A stretch of DNA of 64,000 nucleotides from an uncultured Desulfobulbus sp. (GTDB lineage Bacteria > Desulfobacterota > Desulfobulbia > Desulfobulbales > Desulfobulbaceae), in contig NZ_OY762276.1 in assembly GCF_963665445.1 (NCBI RefSeq), positions 3,342,601 to 3,406,600 on the forward strand. The letters run 5' to 3'. Below are positions 46,757 to 56,292 of this stretch, piece after piece. Numbering within the stretch: the stretch's first letter is position 1; each line of letters begins with the position of its first letter. The notes below the pieces were generated by a model that had not been told where the DNA came from, ran no database searches, and saw nothing but the letters and a program-made list of their open reading frames with translations. Both the position numbers and the translations under genes were made by a program.

Positions 46757-47839
46757 ATGACATCATCAGGTACAACGACCCCTCCAACAGATACCCATGT
46801 TCAGGGAGGCAACTGGCTCCCGGAAAACCTGGCCCAGATCACGCAAACCCTTGCCGACATTGTGCACCAAGCCACTGTGGCCCGCCCGGTGGCCATTTTT
46901 GATTTTGACAACACCTGCATCTTTCGCGATATCGGCCAGGCCCTGTTTCGCTTCCAGCTAGAGCATCTGCGTTACCGTATCAGTCCCGAGGAGTTGGCGA
47001 CGATCCTGCCGCCGGACACCGGGGAACTGGGGGGAATTTCCCTTGCCGTTCTCCGCAGCACCCTGATGCAGGCCTACCGCAATCTCTGGCCGCTGATTCA
47101 ACAGGGCAGAATCGATGGCGCACGGCAAACAAGCGACTATCCGCTCTTTGCCACCCTGCTGCTCTGGTGTACCGACAAGGCCCGCAAGGCCGAACATCTC
47201 GGCCCTCGCTATGTCCTTCCCTTCATGGGAAAAATGCTGGCAGGCTTTACCACCGACGAACTCAGGACACTGGCGGCAGAGGTGATTGAACAAACACACA
47301 AAGAGCCGCTTACGGAGGCGATCCTTGAGGTGGAGGCGCCGCAGCCCATCGGGGCAATCAGCGCGAGCTATCCGTTGGGCCTGCATGCCTACCCGGAGAT
47401 GCAGGCTCTTATGCACCGGCTGGCAGGACTTGGCATCGAGCCTTATGTCATCTCTGCCAGCACCGAATGGCTGGTCGAAGGAGCGGCGCCGCGGCTGGGA
47501 TTTGCCGTGGACTGCGATCATATCTTTGGGATTCGCGTCCGTCTGAATGGGGAAGATCGGCTGACCATCGAGGATTTCCCCGATTACCCCACGACCTACC
47601 GTGAGGGCAAGGCGGAAATCATTACCCGCCGGATCAAAGGCACGCCTGTTCTGGTGGCCGGTGATGCCGATACCGACTACGAGATGCTGACCCTTCCCGA
47701 TGTGCCGCTTCGTCTGGTGATCAACCGCAACCAAAGCGGCCTGATCGCCAGCCTCTACCAGCAGCCCGACATCCTCCTCCAGGGGATCGATCTTCTCCGG
47801 GGCTGCTTTCGCCCTTCGCGGGAATCGACAAGTACCTGA
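46757..47839 (+). CDS. HAD-superfamily hydrolase (SerB-like phosphatase)
   Basis: 360 residues. HAD motifs: I AIFDFDNTC near 47-55 (nucleophile Asp), II VISASTEW near 231, IV GDADTDYEML near 301. A helical cap domain of about 150 residues separates motifs I and II. ATG 46757 lacks a clear ribosome site. Substrate is unknown; serine- or choline-phosphatase-like enzymes have similar layout. Confidence 0.82.
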   Translation: MTSSGTTTPPTDTHVQGGNWLPENLAQITQTLADIVHQATVARPVAIFDFDNTCIFRDIGQALFRFQLEHLRYRISPEELATILPPDTGELGGISLAVLRSTLMQAYRNLWPLIQQGRIDGARQTSDYPLFATLLLWCTDKARKAEHLGPRYVLPFMGKMLAGFTTDELRTLAAEVIEQTHKEPLTEAILEVEAPQPIGAISASYPLGLHAYPEMQALMHRLAGLGIEPYVISASTEWLVEGAAPRLGFAVDCDHIFGIRVRLNGEDRLTIEDFPDYPTTYREGKAEIITRRIKGTPVLVAGDADTDYEMLTLPDVPLRLVINRNQSGLIASLYQQPDILLQGIDLLRGCFRPSRESTST

Positions 47840-47851
47840 TAGCCTCTCCCA

Positions 47852-47890
47852 TAAAAAAAAATCGGGTCCATCTCCATGAGATGGACCCGA
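47852..47890 (-). terminator. Rho-independent terminator of nadA
   Basis: TCGGGTCCATCTC and GAGATGGACCCGA form a perfect 13-base stem (47862-47890) with loop CAT; on the minus strand a T-run (47852-47861) follows. It lies 46 bases past the nadA stop. Confidence 0.92.
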
Positions 47891-47936
47891 TATTCACCAG
47901 TCGTTCCCCGCGGAGGATCCGCCGCGGAGATCTTCT

Positions 47937-48998
47937 TCAGTCTTTTTTCAGTGTCTTGGCAAAATCAAGCATACGCTGAATCGGCAATTTTGCCCTGGCT
48001 GCCAATTCGGGGGCCACATGAATTTCGCCCTCGCCGGTTTCCAGCACATGGGCGAGTTTCTCCAGGGTATTCATCTCCATCCATGGACAGCGGGCGCAGC
48101 TCTCACAGGTGGCACCGTCACCGCCGGTGGGAGCGCCGAGCAGGATCTTATCCGGAGCCAACTGTCGCATCTTGTTGAAGATACCGGCATCCGTGGCCAC
48201 GATGAACTCCTTGTTGCTCAAGTTCTGCACCGCCTGAATCAGGGCCGTGGTCGAACCGACCACATCGGCCTGCTCCACCACCTCTTTGGGGGATTCGGGA
48301 TGGACCAGCACCGCCGCGTTAGGGTGCAGAGAACGCATGTTGCGCAGGGCATCGGCCTTAAATTCCTCATGGACCACACAGGAGCCAGGCCAGAGAATCA
48401 TTTCCACCCCGGTGAGCTGCTGCACGTAGCGTCCCAGGTGCCGATCCGGCGCCCAGAGGATCTTTTCGCCCCTCTCCGCCAGATGTTTGATCACCGGCAG
48501 GGCAATACCCGAGGTGACCACCCAGTCGGCTCGGGCCTTGACCTCGGCACTGGTATTGGCGTAGACCACCACGGTATGCTCGGGATGACGATCGCAGAAG
48601 TCACTGAAAAGCTCAATGGGACAGTTCTCATCCAATGAACAGGTTGCCGCCAGGTCGGGCATCAACACCCGCTTTTCATTGTTGAGGATCTTGGAGGTCT
48701 CGCCCATAAAACGCACACCGGCCACCACCAAGGTCTGGGCCGGATGCTCGGTGCCGAATCGGGCCATCTCCAGGGAGTCGGCCACGCAGCCGCCCGTCTC
48801 CTCGGCCAGGTCCTGAAGGACACCCTCTGTATAGTAATGGGCAACCAGTGCGGCATTTTTCTCCCGCAGCATGGTTTTGATACGCTCTTTCAGAGCCTCT
48901 GTTTCTGCAGCCGGCAAGATGCGTTTCACCGGATGCGCGGGAATCTTCACCTGGGGAATGGTGACCTCTGCCAGCACTTCTCGTACTCCGTTTTTCAT
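47937..48998 (-). CDS. nadA: Quinolinate synthase
   Basis: [4Fe-4S] enzyme that condenses iminoaspartate and DHAP to quinolinate in de novo NAD synthesis. 353 residues. Cluster cysteines are visible in ATCSLDENC (about 119), GSCVVHEEF (about 203) and [12 protein letters not shown] (about 297-304). [10 protein letters not shown] near 94 is also conserved. ATG 48998 has a GAGTAGG site. nadB and nadC are not in the window. Confidence 0.96.
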   Translation of the reverse strand: MKNGVREVLAEVTIPQVKIPAHPVKRILPAAETEALKERIKTMLREKNAALVAHYYTEGVLQDLAEETGGCVADSLEMARFGTEHPAQTLVVAGVRFMGETSKILNNEKRVLMPDLAATCSLDENCPIELFSDFCDRHPEHTVVVYANTSAEVKARADWVVTSGIALPVIKHLAERGEKILWAPDRHLGRYVQQLTGVEMILWPGSCVVHEEFKADALRNMRSLHPNAAVLVHPESPKEVVEQADVVGSTTALIQAVQNLSNKEFIVATDAGIFNKMRQLAPDKILLGAPTGGDGATCESCARCPWMEMNTLEKLAHVLETGEGEIHVAPELAARAKLPIQRMLDFAKTLKKD

Positions 48999-49254
48999 GG
49001 CCTACTCTGCTTTCAAATGACTACCCATCTCCCGTTACTGTGGAACCGTACCGGGAACTCCAACCGCAAGGATCCCTACTACCGCAAAAGCCCTCACAGT
49101 ACAACCCTTTTCCCAGCATCTTGCGATGGTGTGTCGTCTCCGCAAAGCGACGCTCTGAAAATAAATTTACAAACCCTCTCCATCATGGTTTTATTTCTAC
49201 AACGGCTTCAGTTGACTTGGTTTTCTTTCAGTCCTCCTCTTTGCGGTATCGACC

Positions 49255-50580
49255 ATGCATGTTTATCCATCGGAACTCGTTGCTCTCATAACCCAGCGAT
49301 GGAATGATGCGTCCGTAACTGAACAGGATGCTGACCAACAGCAACCAAAGAGCCTACCGGACAAGGTTGCCCTGGAGCAGTTCATCTCCACCTGTTACCA
49401 AGTCAGCATGATGCGCGAGGAGGACCGTCCGGTTACCCTCCGCCTGATCGTGGCCGATCCCGAACTTTTCCCGCCGGACCAGGGCCCCCCGAAAGGTTTT
49501 CTCCGAACCCTCTTTTCCTCGCCCCGTTCCTTCAACGAATATGAACTGCGGCGTCTGTCCCCGGCGGTTGATTTCGAACGCTCGCTCATCGGTGTTGCGC
49601 CCCATCCGGACAAGGGCTTTGAAATCTGGGGCCTGGTCAATTCGGGCATTCGCTGGCTGCAGGAAGAGCGTGGCGGCAACAAAAAGACCAATCAACTGCC
49701 CGATTCCTTTGTGGTCCATGTAACCGGTCCGGGCATGCTGACCATCTGCCGCGGTCTGAAAATCATTGCCACCCTCAACTCAGGCCGGTTGCTCGACTCC
49801 ACCGCCAATGCCTTTCAATCCAAATGGATGAACAAACTCTTTGCCGAAGAACGGGAATATCTGCTGCAGATGCACGAGGCCTTCCGGGCAAGTGTACTTT
49901 ACCCTGTAGCCAAGATTCAGGATGAGTTCATTGACCGACTTCAATTCCAACTGCTCAAACGGGTCATCAGCGTGACCCGGATGTCGCGTCACGGGGGCAC
50001 CTTCATCATTTTCCCGGGTAACAATCCTCCGGACTTGTCGGTGGACAACCCACATATCCAGATCAAGTATCGCTTCCTTCGGGATGAAGCCATTGAGCGC
50101 CAGCAGAACCTGATGATCCGCACCATTCGCCTGGCCACCACCGCCCTCGGCGATATCAACAAGCCCGACAAAATCATTTCCTGGAAAGATTATGTCGAAC
50201 TACGTCACGAGTCGGCGGTCTACGATCTGGAAGAAGCGCTTTACGAACAGGCCCAGTTCGTGGCCAGCCTGGCCGCGGTGGACGGTGCAGTGGTGACCAC
50301 CGGCCGCGGGGCGATTGGTTTTGGCGGCATGATCGTGGGGTCGCTTGATAAACTCACCGAGGTTGCCATAGCCAACGATGTCGAGGGCAAGATGGTCACC
50401 CTGGCCAAGATCGAGGGGTATGGCTCGCGGCATCGCTCGGTCTACCACCTGTGCAACGCCATCCATCAGGTCATGGCCATCGTCGTCTCCCAGGACGGCA
50501 ATGTGCAGTTGGCCAAATGGCGCAACGGTATCGTCACCTGCTGGGATCTCACCAGCCAGATGTTCATCGGCGACAACTAA
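49255..50580 (+). CDS. Probable diadenylate cyclase (DisA_N/DAC domain protein)
   Basis: 441 residues. The C-terminal region (about 300-435) has both DAC signatures: AAVDGAVVTT (DGA near 341) and GYGSRHRSVYH (RHR near 388), which bind ATP and form c-di-AMP. The N-terminal ~300 residues are a mixed alpha/beta putative sensor (DACNV-like) without a TM segment, so it is cytosolic. ATG 49255 has no strong ribosome site. Both motifs are intact, so activity is plausible. It sits alone between nadA (divergent) and a convergent efflux pump. Confidence 0.75.
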   Translation: MHVYPSELVALITQRWNDASVTEQDADQQQPKSLPDKVALEQFISTCYQVSMMREEDRPVTLRLIVADPELFPPDQGPPKGFLRTLFSSPRSFNEYELRRLSPAVDFERSLIGVAPHPDKGFEIWGLVNSGIRWLQEERGGNKKTNQLPDSFVVHVTGPGMLTICRGLKIIATLNSGRLLDSTANAFQSKWMNKLFAEEREYLLQMHEAFRASVLYPVAKIQDEFIDRLQFQLLKRVISVTRMSRHGGTFIIFPGNNPPDLSVDNPHIQIKYRFLRDEAIERQQNLMIRTIRLATTALGDINKPDKIISWKDYVELRHESAVYDLEEALYEQAQFVASLAAVDGAVVTTGRGAIGFGGMIVGSLDKLTEVAIANDVEGKMVTLAKIEGYGSRHRSVYHLCNAIHQVMAIVVSQDGNVQLAKWRNGIVTCWDLTSQMFIGDN

Positions 50581-50586
50581 AGCAGA

Positions 50587-51810
50587 TCACGACATCTCCG
50601 TCCCTCTCCTTTTTCCCAGCTCCATGTCCGTGCAAATCCTGTTTTTGACCAGCTCCCAGGAGAGCAGCGTGCAACCGAGTGCCGCCACCCCCATCCAGCC
50701 AAGCATCACCACCTTGTCCGCCCAACCATAGGAGAGAAACCACATCGCCGTTGCCCCTACCATGAAATAGAAGAAGACCATCAGCGAGGAGGCTGCGCCG
50801 GTATCCCGGTCCACCTGTTCCAAGATCAGATTGTTGCCCGCAGGGCGACAGAAGGAAAAGCAGAAGGTGAGGCAAAACATCGGCAAGCTCAGCCGCCAGG
50901 GAGGTGGAATCCAGGGGCAGAGCAGCAACAGTGAACCGAGCAGCATGCCGATAAAGGCCAGGGGCATGAGCTGGAGAATGGAAAAGGAGCGCACCGCCCT
51001 TGAAAAGGTGAGCGGCGCGAGGACAAAGGCCAGGGAATTGAAGCCGAAAAAATAGCCGTACTGCTGTTCGTTGTACCCGTACTGCAGAATGTAGATCTCC
51101 GACGATGCGCCGACAAAGGCGAACACCGGAATGCAGGGAAAGCTCAGGGTCAGCAGGAGGAAAAAGTAGCGGCCGTTGGCGCACAGACGCAGGTAACTTA
51201 AGGCAACCTCGGTAAAGCCGGGGGGCTCCTGCGGCGTTAAGGATTCCTCCATCATGAGCACGCCGATGAGGGCAATGGTGCCAAGCAGGGTCTGAAGGAC
51301 AAAGATCCAGTGCCAGGAGAGCAGCTTGATGATCCAGCCACCGAGTATCGGGGCGATCATCGGGGCGGTGGCCACGATCACCCCGATCTGGATAAAGACA
51401 CGCTGCCGCTCCATGCCGTCAAACCGATCCTTGCTCACCGCAAAGACAATGGCCGAGGCTGCCGAAGCTCCGGCTCCCTGCAGGATCCGGCCAAAAATCA
51501 TCATCTCCGCAGTCTGCGACAGGGCGCAGATCACGCAGGCGCAGATGAACAGCCCCACACCGAACAGAAGTGGCGGTTTGCGCCCGTAGCGATCGGATAG
51601 CGGCCCGTAAATCAGTAAAAAGCCGCAGTAGGTTATAAAAAAGGTGACCAGGGTCAGGTTGATCGCCACCGCCGGAGCGTGCAGTTCACCTTGCAGCAGA
51701 GGCAGGGCCGGGAGATACATATCCGTGGCCAGTGGCGGAAAGGCTGACAGCAGTGCCAAGAGGAGGATAATGGGTGGAAAACGTTTTCTGATCTCGGTAA
51801 GACAGCCCAT
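50587..51810 (-). CDS. Bcr/CflA family MFS drug-resistance transporter
   Basis: 407 residues, about 12 membrane helices. N-terminal signature: ATDMYLPALPLLQGEL, then GPLSDRYGRKPPLL (MFS motif A). Bcr/CflA members export bicyclomycin, chloramphenicol or cysteine derivatives; the substrate here is unknown. ATG 51810 follows AGGGGT. It is 95 bases downstream of the hybrid kinase gene and converges on the DAC gene with a 6-base gap. Confidence 0.9.
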   Translation of the reverse strand: MGCLTEIRKRFPPIILLLALLSAFPPLATDMYLPALPLLQGELHAPAVAINLTLVTFFITYCGFLLIYGPLSDRYGRKPPLLFGVGLFICACVICALSQTAEMMIFGRILQGAGASAASAIVFAVSKDRFDGMERQRVFIQIGVIVATAPMIAPILGGWIIKLLSWHWIFVLQTLLGTIALIGVLMMEESLTPQEPPGFTEVALSYLRLCANGRYFFLLLTLSFPCIPVFAFVGASSEIYILQYGYNEQQYGYFFGFNSLAFVLAPLTFSRAVRSFSILQLMPLAFIGMLLGSLLLLCPWIPPPWRLSLPMFCLTFCFSFCRPAGNNLILEQVDRDTGAASSLMVFFYFMVGATAMWFLSYGWADKVVMLGWMGVAALGCTLLSWELVKNRICTDMELGKRRGTEMS

Positions 51811-51905
51811 GACGTACCCCTGAAAATTTCTCTTTCTCGAGTGCGTGGGGCAGCACGAACTCCGATCAACGCTGACAAGGCGCCTGCAGCTGCGCCGCGC
51901 AGCCC

Positions 51906-53666
51906 TCAGCTTGCGAGAACCGTGGCCAGCACCTGAGCCAACGAACCGATCTTGTAGGGTTTGGCCAGAACACCCCTGAATCCGTAGCTCCGGTAATCGG
52001 CCATGATCGGATCGTGGGAATAGCCGCTGGAAACGATCAGGCAGGCCGCCGCATTCCGGGCAAGGATCTGCTGCGCGGCGTCCTTGCCGCCAAGGCCACC
52101 GGGTACGGTCAAATCCATAATCACCGCCGCATAGCCTTCTTGATCGGTGGCAAGTGCCTGTTCGTAACGCTCGATAGCTTCCGCGCCGTCGGTGCAGGTG
52201 TCGACCTGGTAGCCGAGATGTGTCAGCATTGCTTTGGCAATATCGCAGATTGCCGCCTCATCGTCCATGACCAGGATGCGCCGGGGGCGGTCATTTCGAA
52301 CCGGCGCGGAGGTGGTGTCGGATTCTTTCTCGACCTCGGGCCGTGAATCGGTTGCCGGAAGCAGCAGGGTAAAGGTTGTGCCCTGCCCAGGTTGAGACTC
52401 GGCGGTGATACTGCCACCATGACGTTTGATGATGGAATAGGCCGAGGCCAGACCCAGGCCGCTCCCCTCGGGCTTGGTGGTGAAGTAGGGATCAAAAATT
52501 CGTTCCAGGGTTTCATGGGGCATTCCCTTGCCGTTATCCTGAAGGCGAATCTGCACGTATTGTCCCGGCGCAAGGACGGCACCATTGTCCTGCTCAATCT
52601 CGAGATTTTCGGCAAAGACATCGAGCCGGCCGCCTTCAGGCATGGCCTGGACCGCATTGATAATGATGTTGTTGAGGACTTGGGATATCTGGCCGCCGTC
52701 CGCATCGACGCACCACAGGTCATCTTCCAGATGTGTCCCCCCTTTGACCTTGCTGCCGCGCAGCATCAGGGTCATGGACTCGTTGATCAGTGTATCCAGT
52801 GCGAGCACCTTTTTCACCGGCTCACCGCCCCGGGAAAAGGTCAGCAGCTGCCCGGTCAATTCAACGGCACGGGTGGCGGCGTGTTCAGCGGCTTTGAGCG
52901 GTGCACAGGCCGGGTGCTCCGCATCCAGTTGAATCTGGGCAAAGGACAGGTTGCCCATGATACCGGTGAGAATATTGTTGAAATCATGGGCCAGACCACC
53001 GGCGAGCAATCCTATGGATTCCAGTTTTTGTATCTTGACCAACTCATTGTGGAGCAACTCCCGTTCGGTGATGTCGGTAAAGATGACCACGATACGGTTG
53101 CCAATGATCTGGGTGTTGGTGATGGCTTGGCGGACCTCGCCGTTCTTACAGGTCACACGGACCTCAAAGGCTTTGACCTGGGCGCCCTCAACCTTGGCCC
53201 GCATGATTTCCCCTCTCCATTCCGCGATTAAGGATTCACGGTATACTGGATCTGGATAGGCGTGGAGAAACCACTGTTCATCGGTGGGAATTTCATCCAG
53301 CGTGTAGCCGTACCGCTGGCTGAAGTTGATATTGATGTACTCAATGGTGGTGCCATCGGTCATGGCAACCCCCACCGGCATGGCATCGAGAATATCTCTG
53401 AGCTCCTGGCTGCTCTTGGCCAGACGTCGGGAGGTACGTTCATATGCTGCTATTTCCCGCCGCATGAGTGCATAGATCAGCACTGCCGTACTGCCGACAA
53501 AAAACCATCCCTTTAGGGTTTGGACCTTGGTGATCAGCTGACTGTCCTGGAAAAACAGTGCCACCAGATGATCGGAGAACACGATCCACAGTACGGAAAC
53601 AACCAGGTAGATTGTTGCAATTTTCAGGGGAACCGATCCCCAGACGGGTCGTGGGCGATGAGCCAT
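51906..53666 (-). CDS. Hybrid sensor histidine kinase (2TM-PAS-HisKA-HATPase-REC)
   Basis: 586 residues: two N-terminal helices with a short loop (about 15-35, 50-68), one PAS domain (about 85-205), H-box LLAGGLAHDFNNIL (His near 225), HATPase (GSGLGLASAYSII) and a C-terminal receiver with Asp in AVIMDLTVPGG near 518 and Lys in LAKPYK. GAGG precedes ATG 53666. It begins 25 bases after fetB and may belong to the same operon. Confidence 0.88.
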   Translation of the reverse strand: MAHRPRPVWGSVPLKIATIYLVVSVLWIVFSDHLVALFFQDSQLITKVQTLKGWFFVGSTAVLIYALMRREIAAYERTSRRLAKSSQELRDILDAMPVGVAMTDGTTIEYININFSQRYGYTLDEIPTDEQWFLHAYPDPVYRESLIAEWRGEIMRAKVEGAQVKAFEVRVTCKNGEVRQAITNTQIIGNRIVVIFTDITERELLHNELVKIQKLESIGLLAGGLAHDFNNILTGIMGNLSFAQIQLDAEHPACAPLKAAEHAATRAVELTGQLLTFSRGGEPVKKVLALDTLINESMTLMLRGSKVKGGTHLEDDLWCVDADGGQISQVLNNIIINAVQAMPEGGRLDVFAENLEIEQDNGAVLAPGQYVQIRLQDNGKGMPHETLERIFDPYFTTKPEGSGLGLASAYSIIKRHGGSITAESQPGQGTTFTLLLPATDSRPEVEKESDTTSAPVRNDRPRRILVMDDEAAICDIAKAMLTHLGYQVDTCTDGAEAIERYEQALATDQEGYAAVIMDLTVPGGLGGKDAAQQILARNAAACLIVSSGYSHDPIMADYRSYGFRGVLAKPYKIGSLAQVLATVLAS

Positions 53667-53691
53667 GGGTATCCCTCGATGGGAGGTTGAC

Positions 53692-54528
53692 TTAGGAACG
53701 TGGCCCCTTTAGGGCAGGGTGCTTCCCCCCTTTGGGAGATTGAAGGCCATCCAATCGCAATCGATGCCGGTTGTCAAACAGTCGTCCCTCGATTGCGGAT
53801 ACGGCGATCACGATGCCAAACCCAGTGGAAGCACACAGTAAAAACATTATCATAATTTGATAATGAACCGCATCCATCGGGCTTGAGCCGCCAAGAATCT
53901 GACCGGTCATCATGCCCGGCAAATTGACCAGGCCCGCGGTGGCCATGGAGTTGAGGATCGGCATCATGCCCCCACGAATGGCCTGGCGCCGGATCTCTCC
54001 CACCGCCTCCCTGGCGGTCTGCCCCAAGAGCAGCCGCTGCTCGATGACACGCTGCTGCTGCCACAGAGTGTCCGTCATTCGATCCATGCTCAAGGCCACC
54101 CCACTCATGGCATTACCGAGCATCATGCCCAAAAGCGGAATGGCATACTGGGGGGTATACCAGGGCTGCTGACCGATAATCACGGTGAGTGCCAGCAGCG
54201 TCACCGTAAAGGAGGAGAGAAAAAGAGAACCCGAGCCGATCAACCAGCCCTGGATCCCCTTGAGAGCACGGCGCTGGCGGGCTACAATCTCCCGACCGGC
54301 CGTTGCAAGCATGACCAGCGATATCAACACCATGTACGCAATATGCACATGCGCAAACAGGAGGCGCAAGATTTGACCGATCAGGAGCAGCTGCACCGTG
54401 GTGCGAACAGCGGCAACCGCCAGATTTTTCCCCAATCCGAGACGCAATCGCCAGGAGAGCAATCCCAGCAGGAACAGCAGCGACGAGGCCAGGGAGAGAT
54501 CAAGGGGAGAAAGCGGTTTAACGTTCAT
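53692..54528 (-). CDS. fetB: FetB-like ABC transporter permease (UPF0014)
   Basis: 278 residues, about seven membrane helices; blocks AAVRTTVQLLLIGQILRL, LGMMLGNAMSGVAL and LPGMMTGQILGGSSP are UPF0014 hallmarks. With FetA it forms an exporter linked to iron/peroxide tolerance in E. coli. Start at ATG 54528 (MNVKPLSPL) with GGGAGG upstream; it overlaps fetA by 11 bases. Confidence 0.88.
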   Translation of the reverse strand: MNVKPLSPLDLSLASSLLFLLGLLSWRLRLGLGKNLAVAAVRTTVQLLLIGQILRLLFAHVHIAYMVLISLVMLATAGREIVARQRRALKGIQGWLIGSGSLFLSSFTVTLLALTVIIGQQPWYTPQYAIPLLGMMLGNAMSGVALSMDRMTDTLWQQQRVIEQRLLLGQTAREAVGEIRRQAIRGGMMPILNSMATAGLVNLPGMMTGQILGGSSPMDAVHYQIMIMFLLCASTGFGIVIAVSAIEGRLFDNRHRLRLDGLQSPKGGKHPALKGPRS

Positions 54529-55144
54529 CGCCAGCCTCCCCGGTAACAATGAGCTGTCCTCCTTTTTCCATGGTCATGCGACGATGGCAGACGCGGTCGA
54601 GCTGGCCTGGATCGTGGCTGACCCATATCATGGGTGCCTGATTGTCGCGACCGTAGTTGCGCAGCAAGGTCTCGACCTTGGTCACGGTTTGCTGATCCAG
54701 GCTGGCGGTGGGTTCATCGAGCAGCAAACAGACGGGCTTATTGTGCAAAAGCCGCAGGATGGCCATCCGCTGGCGTTCACCGGTGGAGAGGCGGTTTACC
54801 TGCCACTCCTTCACCGTACGGTCAAAGCCGAGAAGGGCAAGCATTTCATCCCCGATACTGTCGAAATCCTGAAAATGATCCCCAACCAGATCCAGCCACC
54901 AGCCGCTTTCCGCTGGCAGCAGACCGACCATTTTCCGCCATAGGGGTGCGGCGATGGAATCGGCATTGATACCGCCCAAGCTCAGGGTTCCGGTCCGGGG
55001 GTCAAGATCGGCCACGGCCCGCAGCAGCAGGCTTTTGCCCGCACCCGAAGCCCCCTCAAGGCCCACGCATTCGCCTCCCGTTACTCGAAACGAATATGGC
55101 CCCCGGTGCTGAAAACAAAGATCGATTATCTGTAGATTCGGCAT
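54518..55144 (-). CDS. fetA: FetA-like ABC transporter ATP-binding protein
   Basis: 208 residues. Walker A GASGAGKS (about 30-37), signature LSTGERQR (about 115-122), Walker B VCLLLDEPT (about 136-144), then H-loop VSHD. It overlaps the upstream glycosyltransferase stop by 19 bases and the downstream fetB start by 11, so the three genes are translated together. Iron export is inferred from family. Confidence 0.9.
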   Translation of the reverse strand: MPNLQIIDLCFQHRGPYSFRVTGGECVGLEGASGAGKSLLLRAVADLDPRTGTLSLGGINADSIAAPLWRKMVGLLPAESGWWLDLVGDHFQDFDSIGDEMLALLGFDRTVKEWQVNRLSTGERQRMAILRLLHNKPVCLLLDEPTASLDQQTVTKVETLLRNYGRDNQAPMIWVSHDPGQLDRVCHRRMTMEKGGQLIVTGEAGDER

Positions 55145-56232
55145 TCCGGCTTCCCTTGAGACAGCTGCAGGACAAATTCGGCAATCTGGTCGGCCCCGTT
55201 TTCGGGCCGCAGCAAGATTTCTTTGGTTGCCGGCAAACGATCAAGCTGGTCCAGCCAGGTACCGTCGGCAAGAGCACTCTCCGCAATTTCGCACGAAATG
55301 AGGGACCTGTCAAGAAAGGCCTCAAGCACGGCTGACTCACGAAATTGCGGTCGCTTGACATAACCGTAGGCTGTTTGCCCCTGATAGGCCTCGGCAACGG
55401 TGGAATAGCCGCTTTTGCCGACCACCAGATCCGCCGCAGCCACCAGATCGGGAAAATACCAGGGACCGTCTTGGGCAAGGAAGCGAAGATTGTTGGTAAA
55501 TTCATCTTCCCGGCTGAGCCCGGTCAGGACAAACACCGCATTGAAACGCTTGAGCAAAGCGGAGAAATCAAGGGCCTGTTGTTGAGCCGTCTGTACGCCG
55601 CCCATGGTGAGAACCACCAGACGCTGCTCCGGCTGACAAAAAACTCGCTGCCTGATCCGCTCGGGAGCCTGCAGGCCTCGCGCAACAGGTTCCACCTGGA
55701 GATCGCAGGGACAGGGGCTACAGATCGGCGTTGCCTGCACATGAAAATCCGCCTCCTTAAACAGGGCTCGCAGGTAATCGATTTGTGGCTGCAGTTCGGG
55801 GCATCGCTCAAGGTATCCCTGGTAGATCCAGTCCCAGGTAAAATTCTCCACCAATATCGAGGGAATCCCTGCCCGTTTGGCCGCTGCAATCCCCAGGGGT
55901 GCGATGTCACAGAGCACAAGGGCACATTGATTGAGCAGCATTTCCGCCTGTTCAATCAGCCCATTGTCCAGGGGATAGAGATGTTCTAGCGCCGTCAGGG
56001 TGGTGTTCAGATCCTCAATCATCGCGGAATGCTGAACTAGGCCGACATCGGTGGTCATGGCATGCACGGTGTGCGGTGTGGTCAACGAGGAGGCGAACAG
56101 CCAAGCCGGCACCGAGGTGAGAATGGTGAAATGGGCATCGATCTTTCGACCGATGGCCTGCATGACTGCGATAGCCCGGGTGGCATGGCCGAACCCGTGG
56201 CCACTGATAGCATAGCCGATCTGAACAACCAT
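55126..56232 (-). CDS. GT-B glycosyltransferase-like protein
   Basis: 368 residues with N-terminal GYAISGHGFGHATRAIAVMQAIG, as in MurG/GT28-like enzymes, and a C-terminal nucleotide-sugar-type domain (LVVLTMGGVQT; VGKSGYSTVAEAYQGQTAYGYV, split here). I start it at ATG 56232 (MVVQIGYA) with AGGAAT upstream. The acceptor and donor are unknown. It lies between a sensor kinase gene (60 bases upstream) and fetA (overlap), a non-obvious partnership. Confidence 0.72.
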   Translation of the reverse strand: MVVQIGYAISGHGFGHATRAIAVMQAIGRKIDAHFTILTSVPAWLFASSLTTPHTVHAMTTDVGLVQHSAMIEDLNTTLTALEHLYPLDNGLIEQAEMLLNQCALVLCDIAPLGIAAAKRAGIPSILVENFTWDWIYQGYLERCPELQPQIDYLRALFKEADFHVQATPICSPCPCDLQVEPVARGLQAPERIRQRVFCQPEQRLVVLTMGGVQTAQQQALDFSALLKRFNAVFVLTGLSREDEFTNNLRFLAQDGPWYFPDLVAAADLVVGKSGYSTVAEAYQGQTAYGYVKRPQFRESAVLEAFLDRSLISCEIAESALADGTWLDQLDRLPATKEILLRPENGADQIAEFVLQLSQGKPECRIYR

Positions 56233-56292
56233 TGAACCATTCCTGGGGATAGTGTGCGATGAAGGAAAAAACGGGTGGCCGACCAACTGAGC

